64,000 nt of DNA. Source: an uncultured Eubacteriales bacterium. GTDB lineage: Bacteria; Bacillota; Clostridia; Tissierellales; Peptoniphilaceae. The stretch lies in assembly GCA_900539725.1 (NCBI GenBank), contig UQDI01000002.1, positions 1-64,000 on the forward strand, written 5' to 3'. Positions 36,057-44,439 of the stretch are shown here, one piece after another (the stretch's first letter is position 1; every line of letters starts with the position of its first letter). The position numbers were made by a program, and so were the translations under genes. The notes beneath the pieces were generated by a model, which saw only the letters and a list, made by a program, of their open reading frames with translations, had not been told where the DNA came from and did not search any database.

Positions 36057-36085
36057 TTGCAAGCTTTTCGATTATGTGTTAGAAT
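36057..36085 (+). promoter_or_regulatory. Promoter of aspA
   Basis: TTGCAA (36057-36062), 17-bp spacer, TAGAAT (36080-36085). Confidence 0.7.
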
Positions 36086-36116
36086 GATGATGTAACTAAA
36101 AATCGGGAGGTAAGTC

Positions 36117-37565
36117 ATGGAAGAAATCAAAAAAAGAATAGAAGCGGACTCTATTGGTGAGAAGGAAGTACCAGTAGACGCTTATTATGGCGTTCAAAGT
36201 CTAAGAGGTAAGGAAAACTTTCATATAACTGGCAGACACATTCATCCAGAGATGATTGTTGCTCTTGCTGAAATTAAAAAGGCTTGCGCCATCACTAACC
36301 AACAATCACGCCTTATGTCTAAGGAAAAGGAAGAGGCCATTGCCAAGGCTTGTGATATGATCATCGAAGGAAAGTATCACGACGAGTTCATCTGCGACGC
36401 AATTCAAGGCGGTGCGGGAACTACAGCTAACATGAACGCTAACGAGGTTATAGCCAACCTTGCTAATGAGATCATGGGAGGAGACTTAGGTACATACGAC
36501 CACGTTCACCCAAATGACGACGTAAACATGTGCCAATCAACTAACGACGTTTATCCAACAGCTGGTAAGATAGCTGCTGTTAAGCTTGTTAACAAGACTA
36601 TCGACCAATTGATGGATCTTATCAATGCTCTTGAAAAGAAATCGATTGAGTTTGACGACGTTATCAAGATGGGTAGAACACAATTACAAGATGCTGTACC
36701 TATAAGACTTGGACAAGAGTTCCACGCATACCAAAGCGCTCTACGCCGTGATGTTAGAAGAATTAAAAGGGCGAGAGACGTGCTTAAGGTTATAAACATG
36801 GGCTCAACTGCCATCGGTACTGGTATAAACGTTGATGTTAACTACTATGTAAATATTACTGAGACACTTGCGAGAGTGACAGGACTATCACTTAAACAAG
36901 CGGACGACATGATTGACGGCACTCAAAACCTTGATGGAGTGGCATTCCTATCAGCAACTATCAAGACTTGCGCTATCACATTGTCAAAGATGAGTAACGA
37001 CCTAAGACTTATGAGCTCGGGACCAAGAACTGGTTTTGGCGAAATTATTCTGCCAGCTAGACAAAACGGCTCATCTATAATGCCAGGAAAGGTTAACCCA
37101 GTTATTCCAGAAGTAGCTAGCCAAGTTGCTTTCTCAATCATAGGTAACGACATGTGTATCACTATGGCGGCTGAAGCTGGTCAACTTGAACTAAACGCAT
37201 TCGAACCAGTTATGTTCTACAAGCTTTTTGAATCGATCGAAACACTTGGAAACGCTTGTGAAACTCTAAGAGTTAACTGCGTTGAAGGCATAGTTGCTGA
37301 CAAGGAAAGATGCAAGGCACTACTTGATAACTCTGTAGGCATGGTTACAGCTCTTGTTCCGCACATCGGCTACAAGAAGTCAGCAGCCATCGCTAAAGAA
37401 GCGCTTAAGACAGGCGAATCAGTTACTTCAATCATACTAAGAGACAATATTCTTGATCAAAAAGAAATAGATGAAATCTTCAACCCATTCCAATTAACTA
37501 AACCGGGAATTGCAGCGAGAGAATTATTGAAAGATAAGGGCGACTTTGAAGACGACGATAAATAA
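36117..37565 (+). CDS. aspA: Aspartate ammonia-lyase (aspartase)
   Basis: This encodes 482 residues. The fumarase/aspartase family signature GSSIMPGKVNPVIPE is present, as are VHPNDDVNMCQSTND (substrate loop, aspartase form) and GRTQLQDAVPIRLGQEF. It converts L-aspartate to fumarate and ammonia, an entry to amino-acid fermentation. CGGGAGGTAAGTC precedes the ATG. It is monocistronic with its own promoter, an upstream Crp-type site and a strong terminator. Fumarate hydratase is the alternative for the family but QSTND with the aspartase-like length favours AspA. Confidence 0.93.
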   Translation: MEEIKKRIEADSIGEKEVPVDAYYGVQSLRGKENFHITGRHIHPEMIVALAEIKKACAITNQQSRLMSKEKEEAIAKACDMIIEGKYHDEFICDAIQGGAGTTANMNANEVIANLANEIMGGDLGTYDHVHPNDDVNMCQSTNDVYPTAGKIAAVKLVNKTIDQLMDLINALEKKSIEFDDVIKMGRTQLQDAVPIRLGQEFHAYQSALRRDVRRIKRARDVLKVINMGSTAIGTGINVDVNYYVNITETLARVTGLSLKQADDMIDGTQNLDGVAFLSATIKTCAITLSKMSNDLRLMSSGPRTGFGEIILPARQNGSSIMPGKVNPVIPEVASQVAFSIIGNDMCITMAAEAGQLELNAFEPVMFYKLFESIETLGNACETLRVNCVEGIVADKERCKALLDNSVGMVTALVPHIGYKKSAAIAKEALKTGESVTSIILRDNILDQKEIDEIFNPFQLTKPGIAARELLKDKGDFEDDDK

Positions 37566-37586
37566 ATAAAACAAAATAAAAAACTT

Positions 37587-37635
37587 ATGGGGAGCAAATG
37601 CATTGTATTTTTGATGCAAATGCTCCCCATTTTTA
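37587..37635 (+). terminator. Terminator of aspA
   Basis: ATGGGGAGCA (37587-37596) pairs with TGCTCCCCAT (37621-37630), with an inner TGCAT/ATGCA step, followed by TTTTAT. Confidence 0.85.
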
Positions 37636-37686
37636 TCTGCAAATTTGTGTTATAATATAAGTAGAAAATAAATAAAGGAGCTAATT

Positions 37687-38622
37687 ATGAACTGGATCAA
37701 TGCATTTGAAATAATTTGTTACATAATAGTCGCAATATTTTTACTAGACGTGATTAAGAAAAAGATATGGAACGAGCTATACATGTTTATATCAGCGGCA
37801 ATAGCGGGCTTTTCGCTTGAGCTACTTGCGGTGCGCTTAACGGACATCTATCACTACTCGAAGCTCTACTACATCATGATAGGCATAGAGCCATATCAAT
37901 TCCCCTTCTTTGGCGGACTTATGTGGGGCGCAGTAGCCGTCTGTGCGTATAGACTTGCCAAGAAATTTAAACTCAGCCCAATAATGACGGCGCTTCTATC
38001 AGGCTTTTTTGTCGTGTCGATGGACCTCCTACTGGATGTAGCTGCGATAAGGCTTTCAGGTGGCTTTTGGGTTTGGGACGGTAGACCCATTAACTTAGTC
38101 ATTGACCACCATACATTTATGTCCGTCATCTGGGTAAACTTCCTTGGCTATATGTTTGAAACGCCATCGATAATTTATTATTCACAAAAATATTGGCGCC
38201 GCAATGAAAAATCCATAAGCAAAAACGTAATTGCCGCCATAATCATAGGGCTTATGTCGGTCGCGACAGTTGGCGTTTTAAGCTTCATATCGCTTAAGCT
38301 AAACGAGTTAACAGACGAGTGGTTTTCCTTCGCCGCATTTATAGTTTTGTGGATATATATATTTATAAGGCTGATTAGAGAAATTGTTTTGAGGAGAAAA
38401 GAAGTAAAGATAAAACTAGACGATCCGGCACTGACAATATTTTGGTTCGCGCTATATCTTTACTGTTTAGCGGGTCTTGCGCACTTAGGCGTACTAAGCG
38501 CAAAGCCAATATACACTGCGCTTTGTGCACTACTATCTCTTGGCACAGTACTACTTACTTTAATTAATTTTGGTACTGATGATGAAGATTTTAGTAAGGA
38601 GCTTCAAGATGAAGAAAAATAA
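37687..38622 (+). CDS. Polytopic membrane protein, weakly carotenoid-biosynthesis-like (DUF422)
   Basis: This encodes 311 residues with about eight hydrophobic segments. A segment with MDLLLDVAAIRLSGGFWVWD followed by WVNFLGYMF resembles the Asp-rich/WxW motif of CruF/DUF422 membrane hydratases, but the match is weak. GGAGCTAATT precedes the ATG. It overlaps the next gene by 14 nt, so the two are coupled. Function is not claimed. Confidence 0.6.
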   Translation: MNWINAFEIICYIIVAIFLLDVIKKKIWNELYMFISAAIAGFSLELLAVRLTDIYHYSKLYYIMIGIEPYQFPFFGGLMWGAVAVCAYRLAKKFKLSPIMTALLSGFFVVSMDLLLDVAAIRLSGGFWVWDGRPINLVIDHHTFMSVIWVNFLGYMFETPSIIYYSQKYWRRNEKSISKNVIAAIIIGLMSVATVGVLSFISLKLNELTDEWFSFAAFIVLWIYIFIRLIREIVLRRKEVKIKLDDPALTIFWFALYLYCLAGLAHLGVLSAKPIYTALCALLSLGTVLLTLINFGTDDEDFSKELQDEEK

Positions 38623-39658
38623 TAAACTTAGCGCAATAATCTGCGCCATACTAGCGGCAGTTTTTTATGCGCTTAATACACCATTTTCAAAAGTTTTATT
38701 AAAAAATATTTCGCCGACATTCATGGCCGCCTTTCTTTATCTAGGAGCTGGCATAGGCGTTGGCATTATGTACCTATTTCAATACAAAAAAGAAGACAGC
38801 TCAATGCGCTTAAGTAGAGAAGACCTGCCATATACGATACTGATGGTTCTTTTAGACGTCATCGCACCCATACTTTTAATGATAGGCATATCCATAGGTT
38901 CATCAGCAAACGCATCGCTTTTAGGAAACTTCGAGATAGTTGCTACAAGTATCATCGCTCTAGTGTTTTTCAAAGAAGCAGTTTCGAAAAATCTATGGAT
39001 AGCGATAGCCTTTATAACAGTTTCAAGTATAATACTTTCATTCGAGGGTGAAGGAGCATTTAAATTCTCCTATGGATCACTATTTGTAATACTTGCGACA
39101 CTTTCGTGGGGACTTGAAAACAATTGCACGAGGAAAATTTCAAATAAATCAAGTTATGAGATAGTTACGATCAAAGGGATATGCTCAGGACTGTCGTCAT
39201 TAATCATCTCATTCATCATCAGGGAGCAGTTGCCTGAATTTAGATACATCGCCTATGCACTTTTGCTTGGCTACGTGGCATATGGCCTAAGCATCTTTTT
39301 ATACGTAAGAAGCCAAAGAGACTTAGGAGCCGCTAAGACCAGCGCCTACTATGCAATAGCTCCCTTTGTAGGAACCTTTCTATGCTTTTTGATTAACGGA
39401 GAAGCCTTGAGCGCTTCGTACTTCATTGGGCTCATCTTTATGATAGTGGGAACCGTCTTTGTAGTTATGGATACTTGCTTAATTAAACACACGCACTTGC
39501 ATACACATACGATAAGACATACACATGACGGAAGCACTCATACACATGTATTTACACACGAGCATGAGCACAAACACTTTTTAGATGACGATGGCAGGAG
39601 CCACAACGCCTTTTTGAGCAGCGAAGAGCATATGAGGCTGCATAAAAATAATTTATAA
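38609..39658 (+). CDS. EamA/DMT-family transporter with histidine-rich C-terminal tail
   Basis: This encodes 349 residues from the ATG at 38609, which follows TAAGGAG; the frame opens earlier but inside the previous gene. Ten hydrophobic segments in two EamA repeats are visible (first repeat from LSAIICAILAAVFYALNTPF; second from SYGSLFVILATLSWGLENN). After the last span (about residue 293) a tail of about 55 residues contains many His in HTH/HEH groups (THLHTHTIRHTHDG and FTHEHEHKHF). The family exports metabolites; the tail probably binds Zn, Ni or Co on the cytoplasmic side. Confidence 0.85.
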   Translation: MKKNNKLSAIICAILAAVFYALNTPFSKVLLKNISPTFMAAFLYLGAGIGVGIMYLFQYKKEDSSMRLSREDLPYTILMVLLDVIAPILLMIGISIGSSANASLLGNFEIVATSIIALVFFKEAVSKNLWIAIAFITVSSIILSFEGEGAFKFSYGSLFVILATLSWGLENNCTRKISNKSSYEIVTIKGICSGLSSLIISFIIREQLPEFRYIAYALLLGYVAYGLSIFLYVRSQRDLGAAKTSAYYAIAPFVGTFLCFLINGEALSASYFIGLIFMIVGTVFVVMDTCLIKHTHLHTHTIRHTHDGSTHTHVFTHEHEHKHFLDDDGRSHNAFLSSEEHMRLHKNNL

Positions 39659-39682
39659 ATATTAAGAAATAATATAACATAT

Positions 39683-39703
39683 AGAATATTTTAAATATGT
39701 TCT
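39683..39703. repeat. Imperfect inverted repeat before the arsM-like gene
   Basis: AGAATATTT and AATATGTTCT are partly complementary and lie 25 nt upstream of the ATG near a TATATA segment. A possible operator; no regulator gene is adjacent. Confidence 0.3.
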
Positions 39704-39727
39704 GGGTATATATACAATGGTGATGAT

Positions 39728-40477
39728 ATGAATAAAATAGATACAAAACAATATGTTGATGAATTTTATAAAAGGATAGCCGAGGACAATAAGGTTTCGG
39801 ACGAGGAAAAGCAAAGAGCTGTTGCCTATTCACTCGGATACACGGACGAGGACATAGAGCTTGGCGGTGACTTGGGTCTTGGCTGCGGCAATCCCATTCA
39901 AAATGCTAAGCTAAAAGATGGCGAGTGGCTACTTGACCTTGGCTGCGGCAAAGGGGTCGACGTCTTTAAGGCGGCTCGTGAGATGCACGGCACAGGCAAG
40001 GCTGTGGGCATAGATAGGCTACCAGAGATGATTGAGCGTGCGAACTTCATTCGTGACAAGAGAGGCTTTGACAATGCGGACTTTTTAGTCTCGGACATTG
40101 ATGATATCAATCTGCCTGACAATACCTTTGACGTCGTTATATCAAACTGCGTAATCAATCTCTTAGAAGACAAAGAAAAGGTTTATAGAGAGATATTCCG
40201 CGTGCTTAAGCCAGGCGGACGTGTTTCGATAAGTGACATCATTCAGATAAAAAAGCTTCCTGACGATATTCTAGCCGATCCTATCTTTCACGCGACATGA
40301 GTAGGGGGATCCATCACTTCAGAGGCTCTGAATAAGATTTTAGAAAAGGTCGGCTTTATGCCATACACAATTGTCGAAGAGGACTTGACAGAGGAGTACC
40401 TAAACAAGTGGGGACACGAAGGCCTTGACGAGTTTATCAAGCGTGGCAAGATACTCGCTATAAAGCCGTTTAATTAA
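39728..40477 (+). CDS. arsM: Arsenite methyltransferase-like protein with in-frame UGA (probable selenoprotein)
   Basis: One frame runs from ATG 39728 to TAA 40475-40477 (249 codons), broken only by TGA at 40298-40300 (codon 191). The part before it has the ArsM pattern: LGLGCGNP, SAM site LLDLGCGKGVDV, VISNCVINLLEDK and FRVLKPGGRVSISDII. The UGA falls in PIFHAT-UGA-VGGSI, aligned with the conserved A-x-C-V-A-G-A segment of ArsM, whose Cys binds As(III). After it the frame continues in family sequence (ALNKILEKVGF, ending ILAIKPFN). The product would methylate arsenite with SAM. A stem-loop at 40313-40338 could act as SECIS. The alternative is a nonsense pseudogene. The ribosome site (GGTGATGAT) is weak. 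Confidence 0.78.
40313..40338 (+). other. Candidate bacterial SECIS stem-loop
   Basis: ATC-AC-TTCAGA-GGC-TCTGAA-TAA-GAT: a perfect 6-bp upper stem (40318-40323 with 40327-40332), a small internal loop and a 3-bp lower stem. The apical loop starts GG and begins 24 nt after the UGA, within the window known for bacterial SECIS elements (about 16-37 nt). Confidence 0.6.
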
Positions 40478-40493
40478 TTTAATAATTATGCTT

Positions 40494-40529
40494 ATGGATG
40501 CTATTTAATAATGGCGTCCATTTATTTGC
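40494..40529 (+). terminator. Probable terminator of the arsM-like gene
   Basis: ATGGATGC (40494-40501) pairs with GCGTCCAT (40514-40521), then TTATTTG. Confidence 0.5.
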
Positions 40530-40561
40530 AAAAAAAAACACTATAACTTTAGCTAAATGAC

Positions 40562-40590
40562 TTGACAATTAGTTTGCAAAGTGATACGAT
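40562..40590 (+). promoter_or_regulatory. Promoter of the ABC exporter operon
   Basis: TTGACA (40562-40567), 17-bp spacer, TACGAT (40585-40590). Confidence 0.75.
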
Positions 40591-40620
40591 AGATGCAGTG
40601 AATAGTTTATTATATTAACC

Positions 40621-40670
40621 CTCCCTCAAGCTTTTTCTCCTTCGTTTGAGGGGGGGGCGTTTTATTTATT
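40621..40670 (+). terminator. Leader terminator (possible attenuator) before the ABC exporter genes
   Basis: CCCTCCCTCAA (40621-40631) pairs with TTGAGGGGGGG (40648-40658), then CGTTTTATTTATTT. It lies between the promoter and the start codon at 40692, so transcription must pass it. Confidence 0.7.
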
Positions 40671-40691
40671 TATATCAATGGAGGTGAGGCT

Positions 40692-42410
40692 ATGAAAGCA
40701 ATTCTCAATACGTACAAACTAGTGCGTAAGCATGCTGGAGTCACATACATATTCATCTTAATCGAATCTTTGATCACGGCGCTTGTTAGTCCAGCGATAA
40801 TTTACGCTACGGCTATGGCTGTCGACTCGATTCTTAACTATGTACATGGAGAACGTAATTTGCTCCCAGTTATTTTATTAATACTTTTATTTGCTTGGGG
40901 AGAAGTATCGAAGTTTATTAGAAACATCTTAGATATTAAGCTTGAGCAAAAACTTGAGCTCAATTTAAACACGGCTGTAATGAATAAGCTTGACAAAATA
41001 TCTTTGGAAGAGATTGAAAAGTCTGCTTTTCAAGACAAGCTAAACAAGGTGAAGGACCGTCCTCACATGGCAGTCATTGAACTTTTTAACTCATCCATAG
41101 CCATAGCAGCTATTGTGGTGAAGGTAGTGGGTATTGCCTTTGTTTTCTTTACAATATCTACTTATCTTGGCTTTGCTTATATCATAAGCGCTGCTCTTGA
41201 TGTATTTTTCAGCTTTAAGGCAGTTAATAATATGAACAAGATGTTTGAAAATACTTCGCATAATGAGCGTGAAATGGAAAATATTTTAAGAATACTTAAG
41301 GACAAGAACGCCATATACGAAATAAAAGTTTTTCAAATGAAGAACTTATTTCTTAAGAAGTTTAAAAAATATTCCGAAGCTGTTTTTGATGAAAGACTTA
41401 AGACGACTATTGCAAGTCAAAAATATCTTTTGCTTAGCTCTTTTATAAACATAATATGGATGGGCCTTGCAATACTTTTCGTGATATTAAAACTTATTCA
41501 AAGAGCAATAAGTGTCGGCTCACTTACTGCAGTTATCACATCTGCGTCGACTACATTGGATATGGCGGAGGACTTTGTATATGAAGCCTCTAGTGTAGCT
41601 AACTCTGGATACATCGCAGAAACACTTCTTTATATACTTGATTATGATGAGAAAGAAATCAAAGAGCAAATTGAAAGCGGCGACAAAATTGTTTTTGACA
41701 AATTAAGCTTTAAATATCCGCAAAGCGAAAATATTGTTTTAGATGATTTATCTCTAGAGATTGACAAAAACAAGGTTACTGCCATAGTTGGTGAAAACGG
41801 AGCTGGCAAGTCAACTATAATCAAGTTAATAGCTGGGCTTTATAAGCCAACGAGTGGTACTGTCAAGATCAACGGTACTGAGCCATATTATTTATCAACA
41901 AAAGAATTGGCAGATGAGCTTGCGATAGTCTACCAAGACTTTCAAAACTATGAACTTAGCATAAAGGATAATGTTTTACTTGGCGATGTTAAAGATATTT
42001 CAAGCGATTTAAGTTTAATGGAGCTTGATAAGTACGATGCCAATACCAACTTAGGTAAGCTTGAAGACGACGGCGTCTATTTATCTGGTGGCGAAAGCCA
42101 AAGGCTTGCCATAGCTAGAGCCATTTCAAAGTCTTCTGATTTTCTGATCTTTGATGAGCCAACTGCATCCATGGACCCAATGATGGAAGCGAAGATGTAT
42201 GAGGGCATAATCAAAGTGCTTAAGATGCGTGGTGCAATCATCATTACACACAGACTTGTCTTATCTAAGCTTGCAGATGAGGTTCTAGTAATTGATAAGG
42301 GAAGGCTTATTGAACGAGGCAATCATGAAACACTTATGGAAAAGGGCGGCAAATATGCAAAGATGTTCACTGAGCAAGCGGCATGGTATAAGGAGGCAAA
42401 AAATGACTAA
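40692..42410 (+). CDS. ABC exporter half-transporter 1 (permease-ATPase)
   Basis: This encodes 572 residues. About six membrane segments in residues 1-300, then an ATPase domain with Walker A GENGAGKST, signature LSGGESQRLAIARA, Walker B FLIFDEPTASMD and the H-loop ITHR. It is a type IV (B-family) exporter half and probably pairs with the next product. GGAGGTGAGG precedes the ATG. Substrate unknown; peptides, drugs or lipids are typical. Confidence 0.9.
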   Translation: MKAILNTYKLVRKHAGVTYIFILIESLITALVSPAIIYATAMAVDSILNYVHGERNLLPVILLILLFAWGEVSKFIRNILDIKLEQKLELNLNTAVMNKLDKISLEEIEKSAFQDKLNKVKDRPHMAVIELFNSSIAIAAIVVKVVGIAFVFFTISTYLGFAYIISAALDVFFSFKAVNNMNKMFENTSHNEREMENILRILKDKNAIYEIKVFQMKNLFLKKFKKYSEAVFDERLKTTIASQKYLLLSSFINIIWMGLAILFVILKLIQRAISVGSLTAVITSASTTLDMAEDFVYEASSVANSGYIAETLLYILDYDEKEIKEQIESGDKIVFDKLSFKYPQSENIVLDDLSLEIDKNKVTAIVGENGAGKSTIIKLIAGLYKPTSGTVKINGTEPYYLSTKELADELAIVYQDFQNYELSIKDNVLLGDVKDISSDLSLMELDKYDANTNLGKLEDDGVYLSGGESQRLAIARAISKSSDFLIFDEPTASMDPMMEAKMYEGIIKVLKMRGAIIITHRLVLSKLADEVLVIDKGRLIERGNHETLMEKGGKYAKMFTEQAAWYKEAKND

Positions 42411-44118
42411 GGTAATTAAAAAAGTTTTTAGCGTAACACCAATCGCGAGCATATACGTCTTTATCTACCATATAATTTCTGGCTTCTTTGTCGCAGCAAA
42501 GCTATATGCCTCGATGCATATCATACAAAGCGGCTATGAATATATCAAAAACTTTTCTGATATAAACGTTTTTATTAAGTATGGCATCATGCTTTTAATT
42601 ATCATAGCACTTGAAAGACTCCTTGAGTACCTATATGCGATAGCGATGAATGGCTATTTATTTGAAAAGACAGGTAGCTACTTAAATAGAGAGATGGCAG
42701 CAAAATTATCAAAGATAAACTTAATAAATTTTGAGGATAGAGATTTTTTAACTATAGAAGAAAGAGCGGCGAGTGCAGTTGATGACGAAAGGCTAAGTAA
42801 TTCAGTAAGGTTACTTGCCATGGCACTAGGTCAAGGACTTGAAGTCATCTTGATACTTGCAACGCTTTGGACTTACAGCCCATATTTAGTCGCACTAGCA
42901 GCTTTAACAGTAGTCCCATACTTAATCACAAGACTTATACGTGGCAAAGCCTTTTATGATTTAAAAAGCATAGAAGCCTTTGACGAGAGAAAACTAAATT
43001 ATTTCTATAGCATTTTTACAGATACTAAGACAAATAGAGAGATAAAATCGTATAATAGCTCGGAGTTTTTCTTGAGTAAATATAAAAGCGTTTTTAAAGA
43101 TACTAGCAAAAAATATTTTGACGAGAGACTAAAAGATGCTAAGTCACTACTTTTCTGCGACATACTAAGCGTCATAGCCTTCTCCATCGCCATAGTCATA
43201 ACGATAAAACTTGCCTTTGATGGCAAGATACTCATTGGCATGATGGGTGCTGCACTTATGGCTTATCAAAATATGCAAAAATCAAGTAAAGAGATGATAG
43301 TCACTGTCGGCAATTTACCGAGAAATATTTCCTTCGCAAGCGATTACTTTACTTTTATGGACAGCAGTGAAGAGAAAAAAGCTTATGATGTAAATTTTGG
43401 CAAAATCTATGTCAATGGACTTTCATTTACTTATCCAAAAACTGATAATGGTCTTCACGAGATAAGTCTAAGTATAGATGAAGGCGAGAGCGTGGCAATA
43501 GTTGGCTATAATGGCTCAGGCAAGACTACATTTACAAAGGCTTTGACAGGCGTTTACGATGCCATGGGCGAAATATCTTTTACTAGAGTAAATATAAAGG
43601 GACGAGGATTAAGTTTTGATGATTACACTATAGTTCCTCAAGAAAGGACTGAGACTAATTTAAGCATAGCTGAGCATATAGCCTCACAAGAGACTTATGA
43701 CGAGGCAAAGCTAAAGTCACTACTTGATTACGTTGGCTTAGATAAATTATATAAAGAGCATTCACTTGATACAAGGCTTGGCAAGGACTTTGACGGAGTA
43801 GAGCTATCGGGCGGCGAAAGACAAAGGCTTGATATAGCGAGGTCCATGTATAAGGATTCAAAGCTTATCATACTTGATGAGGCAACATCGGCTCTTGACC
43901 CGATGCAAGAGAGCGAGATCCTAAAGAAGTTCCTTGACATATCAAAGGGAAGGACATCCATCATCGTTACGCATAGACTTGGTATATGCAAGAGTGTTGA
44001 TAAGATTGTAGTCTTTAAAGATGGCAATGTAGATGGCATTGGTACGCATGATGAGCTATTAGCAAAGTCTCCATACTACAGAGAGATGTATGAAGCGCAA
44101 GCAAAATTTTATAAGTAA
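42403..44118 (+). CDS. ABC exporter half-transporter 2 (permease-ATPase)
   Basis: This encodes 571 residues from the ATG at 42403 after AAGGAGGC; it overlaps the previous stop by 8 nt. Six membrane segments precede an ATPase with Walker A GYNGSGKTT, signature LSGGERQRLDIARSM and Walker B LIILDEATSALD. With half-transporter 1 it likely forms a heterodimeric exporter. Both ATPase sites look intact. Confidence 0.9.
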   Translation: MTKVIKKVFSVTPIASIYVFIYHIISGFFVAAKLYASMHIIQSGYEYIKNFSDINVFIKYGIMLLIIIALERLLEYLYAIAMNGYLFEKTGSYLNREMAAKLSKINLINFEDRDFLTIEERAASAVDDERLSNSVRLLAMALGQGLEVILILATLWTYSPYLVALAALTVVPYLITRLIRGKAFYDLKSIEAFDERKLNYFYSIFTDTKTNREIKSYNSSEFFLSKYKSVFKDTSKKYFDERLKDAKSLLFCDILSVIAFSIAIVITIKLAFDGKILIGMMGAALMAYQNMQKSSKEMIVTVGNLPRNISFASDYFTFMDSSEEKKAYDVNFGKIYVNGLSFTYPKTDNGLHEISLSIDEGESVAIVGYNGSGKTTFTKALTGVYDAMGEISFTRVNIKGRGLSFDDYTIVPQERTETNLSIAEHIASQETYDEAKLKSLLDYVGLDKLYKEHSLDTRLGKDFDGVELSGGERQRLDIARSMYKDSKLIILDEATSALDPMQESEILKKFLDISKGRTSIIVTHRLGICKSVDKIVVFKDGNVDGIGTHDELLAKSPYYREMYEAQAKFYK

Positions 44119-44181
44119 ATATATTGACAAGACTGTAACTAAGATATTAAATAATATTAAAATTAATAATGGGAGTATGAT

Positions 44182-44352
44182 ATGAAGGAAAAGCATATAA
44201 ATAATGATAGCAGTGAAAAAAAGCCATTAATATATGAAGACTTAAGTGAAGAAAAATTTGACAATGAGATAATGAAGGGACTTGACGATTTTGATAATGG
44301 CAGGACATATACCACTGAAGAGGTCAAGAAAGAGCTTGATAAAATTTTATAA
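44182..44352 (+). CDS. Small antitoxin-like protein (RelB/Phd tail), orphan
   Basis: This encodes 56 residues. The C-terminal half, KFDNEIMKGLDDFDNGRTYT followed by TEEVKKELDKIL, is like the C-terminal tail of many type II antitoxins (G-x-GR-x-YT-x-EEV-x-x-EL). The N-terminus is polar and short, with no DNA-binding fold. No toxin gene follows; metG comes next. GGGAGTATGAT precedes the ATG. A TTGACA at 44124-44129 may be its own promoter. Confidence 0.6.
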   Translation: MKEKHINNDSSEKKPLIYEDLSEEKFDNEIMKGLDDFDNGRTYTTEEVKKELDKIL

Positions 44353-44364
44353 GTAATAAATTAA

Positions 44365-44399
44365 TCAAAGACCATATATAAACGGTCTTTGATTTTTTT
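44365..44399 (+). terminator. Terminator before metG
   Basis: TCAAAGACC (44365-44373) pairs with GGTCTTTGA (44384-44392), then seven T. Confidence 0.85.
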
Positions 44400-44439
44400 G
44401 TCTCTTTATGCTATAATTATGGGAAGAGGAGTTGATAAG

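Noticed and set aside
39728..40300. A 190-residue truncated methyltransferase ending at the TGA
   Set aside because: The frame continues with family-like sequence for 58 codons after the TGA and there is no frameshift, so a Sec codon (or a single nonsense mutation) explains it better than a natural short protein.
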